Notes under the pieces: model-generated
Database searches by the model: none
What the model saw: the letters and a program-made list of their open reading frames with translations, nothing else
Told to the model about the DNA's origin: nothing
Assembly: GCF_902493135.1 (NCBI RefSeq)
Contig: NZ_CABUOD010000041.1
Location: 1 to 44,807, forward strand
Source of the DNA: an uncultured Parabacteroides sp.
Lineage (GTDB): Bacteria; Bacteroidota; Bacteroidia; Bacteroidales; Tannerellaceae
Length of the DNA: 44,807 nucleotides
Reading direction: 5' to 3'
Part shown: one piece after another, positions 16,891 to 24,870 of the stretch
Position numbering within the stretch: position 1 is the stretch's first letter
Layout: each line of letters opens with the position of its first letter
Translations under genes and position numbers: made by a program

Positions 16891-18417
16891 TTAATAACCG
16901 GGATTTTGTTTGAGTTGCTCATTTAATTGCAGCTCGTTGTAAGGTATCGGATAAAGCAAATATTCCGGTTTTATCTGATAGGTACGTTCAGGGAGTTCCG
17001 TATCAATCGTTTTGATATATTTTCCGTACGCGGTCATTACTTCAAGAGCTTTTCCTGTTCTCAACAAATCATACCAGCGATGGTTCTCAAATGCGAGTTC
17101 GTGACGTCGCTCATTGGCAACCACCTCGGCATTGATTGTTGTGACAGCTGGTAAACCTGCACGTGCACGTACCTGATTGACATAAGGTGCTGCGTCTCCC
17201 GCACGTCCTTGTTCCACCAGACATTCGGCTAACAATAACAGACAGTCCGCATAACGGTAAACAGGCCAGTTGTCGTCTGTATTTTCTATCTTGGAGTGCG
17301 CGTGACGGTATTTATTGATAAACGGATAATTTACAGGGTAATCATTGATCTTGGGATCGCCGATTTTTAGTACATCGGCTACGACTAAAGCGTTTGCCGC
17401 ATCCAGTGTACCGACCGCAACCGCAATAGACGGGTCGACGCGGAGATCTCCCGGCTCGTAAGAAGCGATCATTTCCGGTGTCGGGACATTCCAGCCCCCT
17501 GTCAGCAGCGTACTGCAATCGGGAACACCTGTAATAATTTCCGCATTCGTTGTTTTGGGGATAAAGTAGTACAGCCAATCACTTTGCTGCCCTTGATCTC
17601 CCATTTGATATTGGATTTCGAAGATCGATTCTTTTCCGTTCTTTTTGGATGTGTCGTATATATCGGCATAATCGGGAAGTAATTCATATCCCATATTCAT
17701 GACATCTTTCAACTGCGCTTCCGCTGTCGCATAATCCCGGTCCGGCTTTGTCATTAATACATAAGCGTAAAGCATTTTGGCTGCTCCTTTGGTTGCCGCA
17801 CCGTTTTGCGGGAATTTGACTGTCGGAAGTTTCTCGATGGCGTCTTTCACATCGTCGATGATGGCCGTATATACATCGTTAACGGACGAACGGGGTAAGA
17901 ATGCGTTGTCTGCTCCCGTCACTTCTTCCAGATGCAAAGGGATGTCTCCGTAGCATTGCACCAATTGGAAATACATGAAGGCACGGATGAATTTAGCCTC
18001 CCCGATCGTTTTATTTTTGAAATCATCGGGAAAAGTTGTCCCTTCAATGCGGTTCAGAATGGTGTTGGCTCTTGAAATGCCCGTATAACATGCATAATAC
18101 ATTTCATTTGTCCATTGGTTCTGGTCGTCTACAACAAAATCCGCAATGTTTTCGCGATATAGGATGTGTAGACCGCGGTCCGCTTTATAGCGGGTGTAAT
18201 GCGTATTGTCGGAACGCATTTCTCCCATCAGATATCCTTGTCTTGCCGATACTCCCCGTAAAGCGGAATAGGCTCCGTTCACTGCTTGCGTGAATTGCTC
18301 CTGGGTTTTAAAGAATGTCGCATCATTCGGATAATATTGAGGCGTCAGATTCAGGAAATCTTCCGAACAAGAAGCCAAAGTCAATAATGCAACAACTAAA
18401 CTAAATATCTTTTTCAT
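16891..18417 (-). CDS. SusD-family glycan-binding lipoprotein (rhamnose PUL)
   Basis: Surface lid protein that binds a glycan and closes the TonB-dependent channel encoded just upstream. The start at 18417 begins the lipoprotein signal MKKIFSLVVALLTLASC; the frame is open 38 codons further but that part overlaps the SusC gene end and is not signal-like. After the lipobox comes EDFLNLTPQ, the usual SusD opening. TPR-like helices follow, then the typical end with RHELAFENHRWYDLLRTGKA and YLLYPIPYNELQLNEQLKQNPGY. About 508 aa, complete. The gap to susC is 35 bp, so they are cotranscribed. Confidence 0.95.
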   Translation of the reverse strand: MKKIFSLVVALLTLASCSEDFLNLTPQYYPNDATFFKTQEQFTQAVNGAYSALRGVSARQGYLMGEMRSDNTHYTRYKADRGLHILYRENIADFVVDDQNQWTNEMYYACYTGISRANTILNRIEGTTFPDDFKNKTIGEAKFIRAFMYFQLVQCYGDIPLHLEEVTGADNAFLPRSSVNDVYTAIIDDVKDAIEKLPTVKFPQNGAATKGAAKMLYAYVLMTKPDRDYATAEAQLKDVMNMGYELLPDYADIYDTSKKNGKESIFEIQYQMGDQGQQSDWLYYFIPKTTNAEIITGVPDCSTLLTGGWNVPTPEMIASYEPGDLRVDPSIAVAVGTLDAANALVVADVLKIGDPKINDYPVNYPFINKYRHAHSKIENTDDNWPVYRYADCLLLLAECLVEQGRAGDAAPYVNQVRARAGLPAVTTINAEVVANERRHELAFENHRWYDLLRTGKALEVMTAYGKYIKTIDTELPERTYQIKPEYLLYPIPYNELQLNEQLKQNPGY

Positions 18418-18452
18418 GATCTTTCGTTTTAAATTTATAATTTGTTTTCCTG

Positions 18453-21400
18453 TCAGAATGAGATGTTGCATCCGATACTGAATGTTCTTGGAACCGGGTA
18501 AGTCGTACGGTCTACCCCTAAACCGTTCCATCCCATATCTTCATTCATGGCTATTTCCGGATTCATACCTGGGTATTTGGTGAATGTTGCCAATTGCTGG
18601 GCTGTTACATATACCCGGAGTTTGGAAAGGTACTGGCTCGGTTTGATCGGAATCGTGTAGCCCAGAGTGATATTCTTTATGGTCAAATAGGAAGCATCAT
18701 ATACCCAACTGCTATTATTGAAGCGGAATAATTCCGTTGTACCGGCTTTTGTTCTCGGAACTTGTCCGTCACCCGGATTTTCCGGAGAGCGCCAACGGTT
18801 GGCAACTTTCTTCAATACATTGAAACAACCGTCGATATTCAGAGTGTGCTCGTAGTTTGAATTTATGATGTCGCCGCCTACCTGTCCGCTGATCAGGATA
18901 CTCAGGTCGAAGTTCTTCCAGGAAAATTCATTTGTCATACCATAAATGAAATCCGGATTCGGGTCACCGATTTTTACACGGTCATTGTTGTCGATTATAC
19001 CGTCAGGAACACCGTTAGGACCGCTGACATCTTTCATGCGGACCGTTCCGATCTCGGATGAGGCGTGCTTTGGCTGGGAGTTAAACTCTTCTTCGGTCAT
19101 ATATACGCCGTCAAATACATATCCCATGAATATACCGATAGGTTCTCCTACAGCTAAACGGTTGAAATCTTCCTGATTGGAATATCCGCCTTTCGGGGTA
19201 TTGTTTGTTCCCATTTTGGTTATTTCATTCCGGTTGAAGGCTATATTCAAATTGGTAGTCCATTTGAAATCGCCGACGAGGTTACGGGATTGCAAAGTGA
19301 TTTCATGTCCCCATGCTTTGTAATCACCGATATTGGAATAAATGTTGGAAAAGCCGGAAGCTCTCGGAATATCGACCTGATACAAAAGTCCGTCGACTTT
19401 CTTATTATAATAGTCATACATCAAATAGATACGATCGTTTAAGAAACCGATATCGACACCTAAGTCCAGTTGCTTTGTTTCTTCCCAAGTAAGGGCATTG
19501 TTCCCTAAATTACCCAATCCTTTTCCCGGAGCTAAAGAACCACCCAGGACATAGTTGTAAGTGTTGACTCCCGCTATATACCGGTAATTACCGATGTTGT
19601 AGTTACCGGTTAATCCATAGCTGGCTCTTATTTTCAGGTAATTCATAACATCGGTTACCGGTTCCATGAAAGCCTCGTCGGATACAATCCATCCGGCGGA
19701 TACGGAAGGAAAGTTCGCATATTTATTGCCTGTTCCGAAACGTGAGCACCCATCCCGGCGGAATGTTGCCTGCAGTAAGTAGCGATCTTTGAAACTGTAG
19801 TTTGCACGTGCAATGACGGAGGCCAGTGTCCATTGCTCGATGTTGTTGTCACCGTTTTTGGTGGCACCAGCACCCATCCAGGCGATATCATCACTTGGAA
19901 AGTCGGTTGCTGTCAGTTGGTTATATTCGTTGGAATATTTTTGTGCGCTGTAACCGACCAGTGCATCGATGTTGTGGTCTCCGAATTTGTGGTTATACAT
20001 CAACATATTTTCGATGGTCCAGCTATAATGGAAGTTGGTGTTGTATTGTCCGCTTGCTTTCTGAGGGGGAGCAGTGAACATCGCTCCGCCGGATGTCGAA
20101 GGTGTAAAATCCCTGTAATTCTTGGCTCCTAAATCGAGGCCTGCCTGGAATTTATATTTGATGCCGTTCCATATATCCAGTTCTGCAAAAGCATTGCTTA
20201 ATAAAGCCAAATCCTGTGTTTTACTTGTTTTTTCATGTAAAACACGTATCCAGTTTGGCTGTGGGAACATACCCGGAGAGTTTAAAGAAAGAATAGGTTC
20301 TCCGTTCTCATCGTAAGGATTTACAGTCGGGTCAGCCAAGAATGCAGCACTTAATATCTGCCAGCCTCCGTCTGTATTTTGATTGTTTTTGATTTGTAAG
20401 GTGGGAGCTATGTTCAGTCCTAATTTTAAGCGGTCGTTAACCTGATAATCGTTGTTTGCACGTAAAGAATAACGTTCGAAGTTAGAATTGTACATGACGC
20501 CATCCTGGCGGAAGTAACCTAATACGATAGCCGTGTTGAACTTGTCTTTATTGGCTGTCACACTGATACTGTAATTCTGCGTGGCGGCATTGCGTGTCAG
20601 CAAGTCATACCAGTTGGTTCCGGCACCGTATTGGGATGGGTTTTGATATTGTTCCGGAACTCCTCCGGTATATCCTTCATATCTGGCTGCATCTTCGTAG
20701 TATTCTTTTTTGTATTGGGCAAATTCTTCCCCGTTCATAACATCCGGAGTTTTTAATCCCTTTAAAGTCTGGACACCGAACGAAGCGTTTACGTCTACCT
20801 GGGTTTTGCCTTGTTTCCCCCTTTTCGTTGTGATCAGTACGACGCCATTGGCGGCACGTGATCCATACAGGGAAGTGGCAGCGGCATCTTTCAGGATGGA
20901 AAAAGTTTCGATTTCATCCGGGTTGATACTGCTTAGATCCATATTGACAGGGATCCCATCGACTACGAATAAGGGTGAACTGCCGCCATTGATAGAAGCT
21001 GCACCACGGATACGGAATCCCATGCCTTTACCCGGTTGTCCTGTAGACTGGTTGATTTGTACACCAGCTACCTGCCCTTGTAGTTTTTGAGCAAATTGCC
21101 CTACGGGGAAACTTTCTAATTCTCCTGCATCTATCTTTGAAACAGATCCGGTCAGATCCCTTTTTTTCTGCGTACCGTAGCTAACGACGACAAGTTCGTC
21201 CAGCTGGTTTACAGTCTCTTTCAGAACGACATTTAATGTTTTCTGGTTGGAGACAGGGATTGTTTTGGTCTCATATCCGATGAAACTGATGGTGAGTATT
21301 TGATTGGGGCTAACATCTATGGAAAAATTACCGTCCATGTCCGTAATGGTACCGATAGTGGTCCCTTTGACGGAAATGTTTGCACCTGGGATAGGTTCTC

Positions 21401-21563
21401 CTTTTGCGTCGATCACCCGTCCGGACAGTTTACCGTTCGTTTGTTCTATGCCACTGATGGATTCTGTGTTTGCATGAGCTTTTGAAATCACATATCCGGG
21501 GCTTAAAAATACTGATAATAGTACAGCTTTTGACAATAGATTGCTGCATATCGATTTGATCAT
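18453..21563 (-). CDS. SusC-family TonB-dependent outer-membrane transporter (rhamnose PUL)
   Basis: Imports oligosaccharides across the outer membrane using TonB energy. Signal peptide at the N-terminus (LLSVFLSPGYVISKAHA). A carboxypeptidase-regulatory-like domain (about 45-120: GKLSGRVIDAKGEPIPGANI) is followed by the TonB-box/plug start DELVVVSYGTQKK (122-134), plug motifs (LQGQVAGVQI, FSILKDAAATSLYGSRAANG) and a 22-strand barrel ending in ...TFSIGCNISF. 1036 aa, normal for the family. There is no STN domain, so unlike the second SusC here it is not expected to signal through a FecR/ECF pair. It is the first gene of the five-gene PUL. Confidence 0.96.
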   Translation of the reverse strand: MIKSICSNLLSKAVLLSVFLSPGYVISKAHANTESISGIEQTNGKLSGRVIDAKGEPIPGANISVKGTTIGTITDMDGNFSIDVSPNQILTISFIGYETKTIPVSNQKTLNVVLKETVNQLDELVVVSYGTQKKRDLTGSVSKIDAGELESFPVGQFAQKLQGQVAGVQINQSTGQPGKGMGFRIRGAASINGGSSPLFVVDGIPVNMDLSSINPDEIETFSILKDAAATSLYGSRAANGVVLITTKRGKQGKTQVDVNASFGVQTLKGLKTPDVMNGEEFAQYKKEYYEDAARYEGYTGGVPEQYQNPSQYGAGTNWYDLLTRNAATQNYSISVTANKDKFNTAIVLGYFRQDGVMYNSNFERYSLRANNDYQVNDRLKLGLNIAPTLQIKNNQNTDGGWQILSAAFLADPTVNPYDENGEPILSLNSPGMFPQPNWIRVLHEKTSKTQDLALLSNAFAELDIWNGIKYKFQAGLDLGAKNYRDFTPSTSGGAMFTAPPQKASGQYNTNFHYSWTIENMLMYNHKFGDHNIDALVGYSAQKYSNEYNQLTATDFPSDDIAWMGAGATKNGDNNIEQWTLASVIARANYSFKDRYLLQATFRRDGCSRFGTGNKYANFPSVSAGWIVSDEAFMEPVTDVMNYLKIRASYGLTGNYNIGNYRYIAGVNTYNYVLGGSLAPGKGLGNLGNNALTWEETKQLDLGVDIGFLNDRIYLMYDYYNKKVDGLLYQVDIPRASGFSNIYSNIGDYKAWGHEITLQSRNLVGDFKWTTNLNIAFNRNEITKMGTNNTPKGGYSNQEDFNRLAVGEPIGIFMGYVFDGVYMTEEEFNSQPKHASSEIGTVRMKDVSGPNGVPDGIIDNNDRVKIGDPNPDFIYGMTNEFSWKNFDLSILISGQVGGDIINSNYEHTLNIDGCFNVLKKVANRWRSPENPGDGQVPRTKAGTTELFRFNNSSWVYDASYLTIKNITLGYTIPIKPSQYLSKLRVYVTAQQLATFTKYPGMNPEIAMNEDMGWNGLGVDRTTYPVPRTFSIGCNISF

Positions 21564-21677
21564 AATATTAAAATTTAATTTAACAGTTGAAATACTCTAA
21601 TTTTCTCTACTAAAATTTTTTAGGTGTGTTCTTTACTTCTCTCCATAGGCAAATGATTTAAAATTACAATTGAATTC

Positions 21678-21690
21678 GTTCTGGTAGAAC
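21678..21690. promoter_or_regulatory. Operator-like palindrome 1
   Basis: GTTCTGGTAGAAC is a perfect 5-3-5 inverted repeat about 115 bases upstream of the susC start. The same core recurs 232 bp away (centre to centre), close to 22 helical turns, compatible with one dimeric regulator bound at two sites. Confidence 0.5.
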
Positions 21691-21904
21691 TATGTACTAT
21701 ACGGTACGGATAGTTGTAAAAAAGTAGGTTCGGTTGTCGGTTTTGGCTTATCTGTAGAGGTTATTGGAGTCTTCTGGAAGGGAAAAAGGAGAATATCTTT
21801 TTTGAAAGAATATCAATTTGGCTAATTTTAATATCATTTTTGAAAACATCCGGTCGTTTTATATACCTAATTTTGTCACGGTAGCGAACAACAGACAAGA
21901 ATAG

Positions 21905-21927
21905 CCTTAGTTCTACCAGAACTAAGG
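21905..21927. promoter_or_regulatory. Operator-like palindrome 2 (10-bp arms)
   Basis: CCTTAGTTCT and AGAACTAAGG flank ACC, giving a perfect 10-bp inverted repeat. It shares the TTCT-nnn-AGAA core with 21678-21690. It lies 51 bases downstream of the DUF4252 gene on the minus strand, so it could also act as that operon's terminator, although no T-run follows. Confidence 0.5.
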
Positions 21928-21978
21928 TATTCGCAAAAGCATACTTATCTTTTTCGGGCTAACAATCCTTTTTCAGTT

Positions 21979-22473
21979 TTAGTTGTAACTGATCGTTACC
22001 TCTTTTTTATCGTTTTGGGAAAAACTTGTTGCCACATCCTGTATATCCTGCAAAGTGAACTTGCCTGTTATCCGGATGACCACATAGTCCGAATCCGTGT
22101 CGGCCAGCATGATCATTTCGTTGATCAGGTCGCCGTTCTGGACGATGTAGAAAGAGGCACGCGTGTCGTTGTCCTTGACCCGCATCAGTTCTTCATGCGA
22201 TTGGCCGATGAGGCTGCTGAATTCTTTTCGCATCTGCTCCCGTACCTCCCGCTTGTCGGAAGTGACGATCTGGAGGTTGTTTATTTTCCCTTTCAGGTTC
22301 ATCAGGTTGAGACCGCCGCTTTCTACGTTAGGGATCATGTCAAACATTTTCTTGGAGATGAAGACGGATGTCACGTTATCCATGTCGGCATATTTTTCGA
22401 ACAGTTTGTCCTGGGCGAAACACAGGCTGGTGCAGCAAAGAAACAGGATCAGGAATATATTCTTGGATTTCAT
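21979..22473 (-). CDS. DUF4252 protein, distal copy in sigma operon
   Basis: A 164-aa exported protein: signal peptide MKSKNIFLILFLCCTSLCFAQ, then a domain I recognise as DUF4252 (FEKYADMDNVTSVFISKKMF near the start; VVIRITGKFTLQDIQDV near the end). The function of this family is not established; it often occurs with ECF sigma genes in Bacteroidetes. It is last in a four-gene operon, 4 bases after the membrane-protein gene. A second, divergent DUF4252 protein begins the same operon. A sensor or ligand role for the sigma system is inference. Confidence 0.85.
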   Translation of the reverse strand: MKSKNIFLILFLCCTSLCFAQDKLFEKYADMDNVTSVFISKKMFDMIPNVESGGLNLMNLKGKINNLQIVTSDKREVREQMRKEFSSLIGQSHEELMRVKDNDTRASFYIVQNGDLINEMIMLADTDSDYVVIRITGKFTLQDIQDVATSFSQNDKKEVTISYN

Positions 22474-22477
22474 AAGA

Positions 22478-22876
22478 TTAATCGTTTAAATGTTTGTTTA
22501 AAATGTTGTTTACTTTATCTATCTCCTGCCCGGCATTGTTTACCTGGCTGATGCCTTTGTTGAGGTTGTGCGACAGCAGGAGCAAAGCCTTTTCGGCGGC
22601 GACGGCGGCATCTTCCGGATTGGTGTAAGTGTCGCGCCGGTCTGGAGTATGGGACGATACATCGTACTGGAAAAAGCCGATACACAGCAGGATGGAGGCG
22701 GCGACTCCGCTTAACCAGTATAAAGTCCGTCTACGGGCCAATGAACGATTCTTCTTTTCTTCCGTGGCGGCCCAGGCGTCGATCCGCTCTTCCAGCCTGC
22801 GGGAAAGTCCTTCGGGTAAAGCCTGCTCCTCCTGGAGGGCTTTATTGATCAGTTCGTCTATTTTTTTATCGTTCAT
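22478..22876 (-). CDS. Single-pass membrane protein, probable anti-sigma factor
   Basis: The start MNDKKIDELINKAL at 22876 overlaps the sigma-factor stop by 11 bases and is preferred to a start 8 codons upstream. About 132 aa: a charged cytoplasmic N-terminal part (LSRRLEERIDAWAATEEKK), one membrane segment near residues 55-72 (LYWLSGVAASILLCIGFF), and a periplasmic C-terminal part (PEDAAVAAEKALLLLS, then an Asn-rich helical end). No zinc-finger anti-sigma motif is present. Position directly after the sigma gene and the topology suggest an anti-sigma role; this is inference. Confidence 0.7.
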   Translation of the reverse strand: MNDKKIDELINKALQEEQALPEGLSRRLEERIDAWAATEEKKNRSLARRRTLYWLSGVAASILLCIGFFQYDVSSHTPDRRDTYTNPEDAAVAAEKALLLLSHNLNKGISQVNNAGQEIDKVNNILNKHLND

Positions 22877-23384
22877 ATTCGTATGTATAATATTTTTCAA
22901 ATTGTTCCCGGATTATTTTTCGTGCCCGGGAAAGTAGCACCCGTATGTTGACGGCACTCAGGCCGGTGATCTGTTCTATCTCATCCATCGAGCAGTCTTC
23001 AATCCCTTTCAACCGGAGGACTTGCCGTTGATTTTCCGGCAGGCGGTCGATCAGGTGGCGGACTTGCTCCACTTTGTCTTGCATTTCCAGTTCTTTGTCC
23101 GGAGAAGCATCTGTCGAGAGGCTGACGGCTTCGGTGACATCCTCGTCATGCCTGCCCGCACGGGGAGAACGAAGGAAATCGAGGCAAAGGTTTTTGACCA
23201 GCGTCACGCAGAAGGCTTCCGGATTCCGGACATCGGCCAGTTCATTCCGCCGGCTCCACAGCTTATAGTAGGCATCTTGCAGGATATCTTCGGCATCGGC
23301 TTTATTTTCGACCAAAGCGTAAGCGATCCGGAAGAGCTTGGGATGAAGGGGAAGGAACAGCCTTTTAAAGCTCTCAACATCCAT
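22866..23384 (-). CDS. ECF RNA polymerase sigma factor
   Basis: A 172-aa sigma-70 family factor of the extracytoplasmic-function type. Region 2 is FRIAYALVENKADAEDILQDAYYKLW (about 18-43), for core binding and -10 recognition. Region 4 is LPENQRQVLRLKGIEDCSMDEIEQITGLSAVNIRVLLSRARKIIREQ (about 114-160), the -35-binding helix-turn-helix. Its start overlaps the preceding DUF4252 gene by 11 bases and its end overlaps the next gene by 11 bases, indicating tight translational coupling. Targets unknown; the operon itself may be autoregulated. Confidence 0.93.
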   Translation of the reverse strand: MDVESFKRLFLPLHPKLFRIAYALVENKADAEDILQDAYYKLWSRRNELADVRNPEAFCVTLVKNLCLDFLRSPRAGRHDEDVTEAVSLSTDASPDKELEMQDKVEQVRHLIDRLPENQRQVLRLKGIEDCSMDEIEQITGLSAVNIRVLLSRARKIIREQFEKYYTYEYER

Positions 23385-23826
23385 CTTTGTGGTCGTTTAC
23401 TACTTTTTCGATATCGGACGGTTTGATTTTCCCTTTGATACGGATCAGGGCATCGTCGCCTCCGTCGGTTGTCAGGATCACCAGTTCGCGGATGATATCT
23501 TCGTCAATGCGTACCATTACTTTCGTACGGCTGCCCTCCTCGTTGGAGTTGACCATTGTTTCAAAATTCGGATCTTTCAGTTTTTTGATGGCAGCGCGGA
23601 GATCGTCTTTGACGGTACTGCCGCATTCCTCGAAAGAAAGGACTTCGATGCTGTTCACGCCCATCGTCTCGGTGAACAGGCTGCTTATTTTCATCAGGAA
23701 CGGGCCGACTGTTACGCGGGTTACGTTTTTTTGCTTGGCAAAGTCGTTGAACAGTTTGTCCATGCTCTGGCTGTATCCTGCCTGGCAGGATAGAATGAGG
23801 ATCAGGATTGCAATGTATTTTTTCAT
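23374..23826 (-). CDS. DUF4252 protein, proximal copy in sigma operon
   Basis: A 150-aa exported protein: MKKYIAILILILSCQAGYSQ could be read either as a signal-peptidase I signal or as a lipobox (LILSC). The domain has the DUF4252 pattern: MDKLFNDFAKQKNVTRVTVGPFLM at the start and DALIRIKGKIKPSDIEKVV at the end. First gene of the operon DUF4252, sigma, membrane protein, DUF4252. Sequence similarity to the last gene is recognisable but low, so this is an old duplication. Molecular role unknown. Confidence 0.85.
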   Translation of the reverse strand: MKKYIAILILILSCQAGYSQSMDKLFNDFAKQKNVTRVTVGPFLMKISSLFTETMGVNSIEVLSFEECGSTVKDDLRAAIKKLKDPNFETMVNSNEEGSRTKVMVRIDEDIIRELVILTTDGGDDALIRIKGKIKPSDIEKVVNDHKDGC

Positions 23827-23865
23827 CTTTCTTGTGTATTAACCGTTATTTAATTCCGTTAGTTC

Positions 23866-23895
23866 CGCTCTTTCAATGCGCGCTATTGAAGAGCG
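23866..23895 (-). terminator. Imperfect hairpin between transporter gene and DUF4252 operon
   Basis: CGCTCTTTCAAT (23866-23877) pairs with ATTGAAGAGCG (23885-23895) with one bulged base. It lies 40 bases upstream of the DUF4252 start and 55 bases after the transporter stop. No T-run follows, so it may instead be a regulatory site. Confidence 0.4.
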
Positions 23896-23949
23896 TTCAT
23901 TTAGTAGACGGGAACGGAAAAGAAGTTGTTACAAAGAAAGGGAAAAAAA

Positions 23950-24852
23950 TTATTTTTTTTCTTTGTTCTCTGCTATTTCGACAAAGTAAACGCTGGAACA
24001 GATGAGCAATATGGCTATCAGTTGCGTCCAGCTGAAACGGTCCTGTCCCAATGTGAGCGATACGATGGTGGCGACAATCAGAATGAGATAGCCATAGAGG
24101 GCTACCAAAGTCGTACTCAGGTATTTCAGGCCGATAGGGATGAGCAAATAGCTGACGACGGTCGGGAAGATCAGGACGAACATCAGGATAAGGAAAGGCG
24201 TCCAATGCAAAGGCAATTCCAGCACTCTGGCATCGAAACCGGTTATCGCCGACACGATAAGGGCTGAAAAAGCCGCTCCTGTAAACGTATATCGCAGCAT
24301 GGTCATCACCCCGACCTTACTCAATATCCGGTTGCTGATAATCAGGTAGGCGGCGTACGCGAACGAGCTCATCAGGCAAAGCATATTCCCGGTAAAAGCG
24401 TCGGCTGCCAGATCGTCGCTCTTTTGCGTCAGGATGCAAAGCAGGGCGCCTCCCAGCCCGATCAGTATCCCGATAACCTTCATCTTCGTTATCTTCTCTT
24501 TGAAAAAGATTACGGCAAGAATGAATACCCAGATCGGTTCGAGGCTGGTGAAGATGGAGCTGGAGACCGGAGTTGTCTTACTCAGCCCGATCAGGTAGAA
24601 GAACATAAAACCATAGATGCCCAGTGCCCCTAACAGGAAAAGAGATATCTTTTCCTTCCGTGTAGAAGTTTCCGGTTTCGTAAACATCCCGATAATCCAG
24701 AAAGCGACTGCCGCGAAAGTGCATCGTAGCGTAACTCCCGAAAGCGGCGTCATCCAGAGTGGCAGCAGATATTTCAGGGCATTCATATTCAGACCGCTGA
24801 AGGTCTTGGATATTACCATGCTGACGTTTGCTTCTGTAATTTTATTCTTCAT
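23950..24852 (-). CDS. EamA/DMT-family transporter
   Basis: A 300-aa integral membrane protein of the drug/metabolite transporter superfamily, with about ten hydrophobic helices arranged as two five-helix EamA repeats (first ending near LIGLGGALLCILTQK, second near LIAILLICSSVYFVE). PVSSSIFTSLEPIWVFILAVIFFKE is the conserved fourth-helix segment of the family. Likely exports or imports a small metabolite; substrate cannot be told. It starts 18 bases after the MFS gene and is probably cotranscribed with it. Confidence 0.88.
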   Translation of the reverse strand: MKNKITEANVSMVISKTFSGLNMNALKYLLPLWMTPLSGVTLRCTFAAVAFWIIGMFTKPETSTRKEKISLFLLGALGIYGFMFFYLIGLSKTTPVSSSIFTSLEPIWVFILAVIFFKEKITKMKVIGILIGLGGALLCILTQKSDDLAADAFTGNMLCLMSSFAYAAYLIISNRILSKVGVMTMLRYTFTGAAFSALIVSAITGFDARVLELPLHWTPFLILMFVLIFPTVVSYLLIPIGLKYLSTTLVALYGYLILIVATIVSLTLGQDRFSWTQLIAILLICSSVYFVEIAENKEKK

Positions 24853-24870
24853 GCTTGATGCGGTTTGATA

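Larger units (their letters stand above)
21564..21978. promoter_or_regulatory. Control region upstream of the rhamnose PUL
   Basis: A 415-bp gene-free, AT-rich stretch ahead of susC. It contains two copies of the palindrome core TTCT-nnn-AGAA (21678-21690 and 21905-21927). No exact TAnnTTTG box is obvious on the minus strand; a near match (TCATTTG) lies near 21650. No regulator gene adjoins this PUL. Confidence 0.5.
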
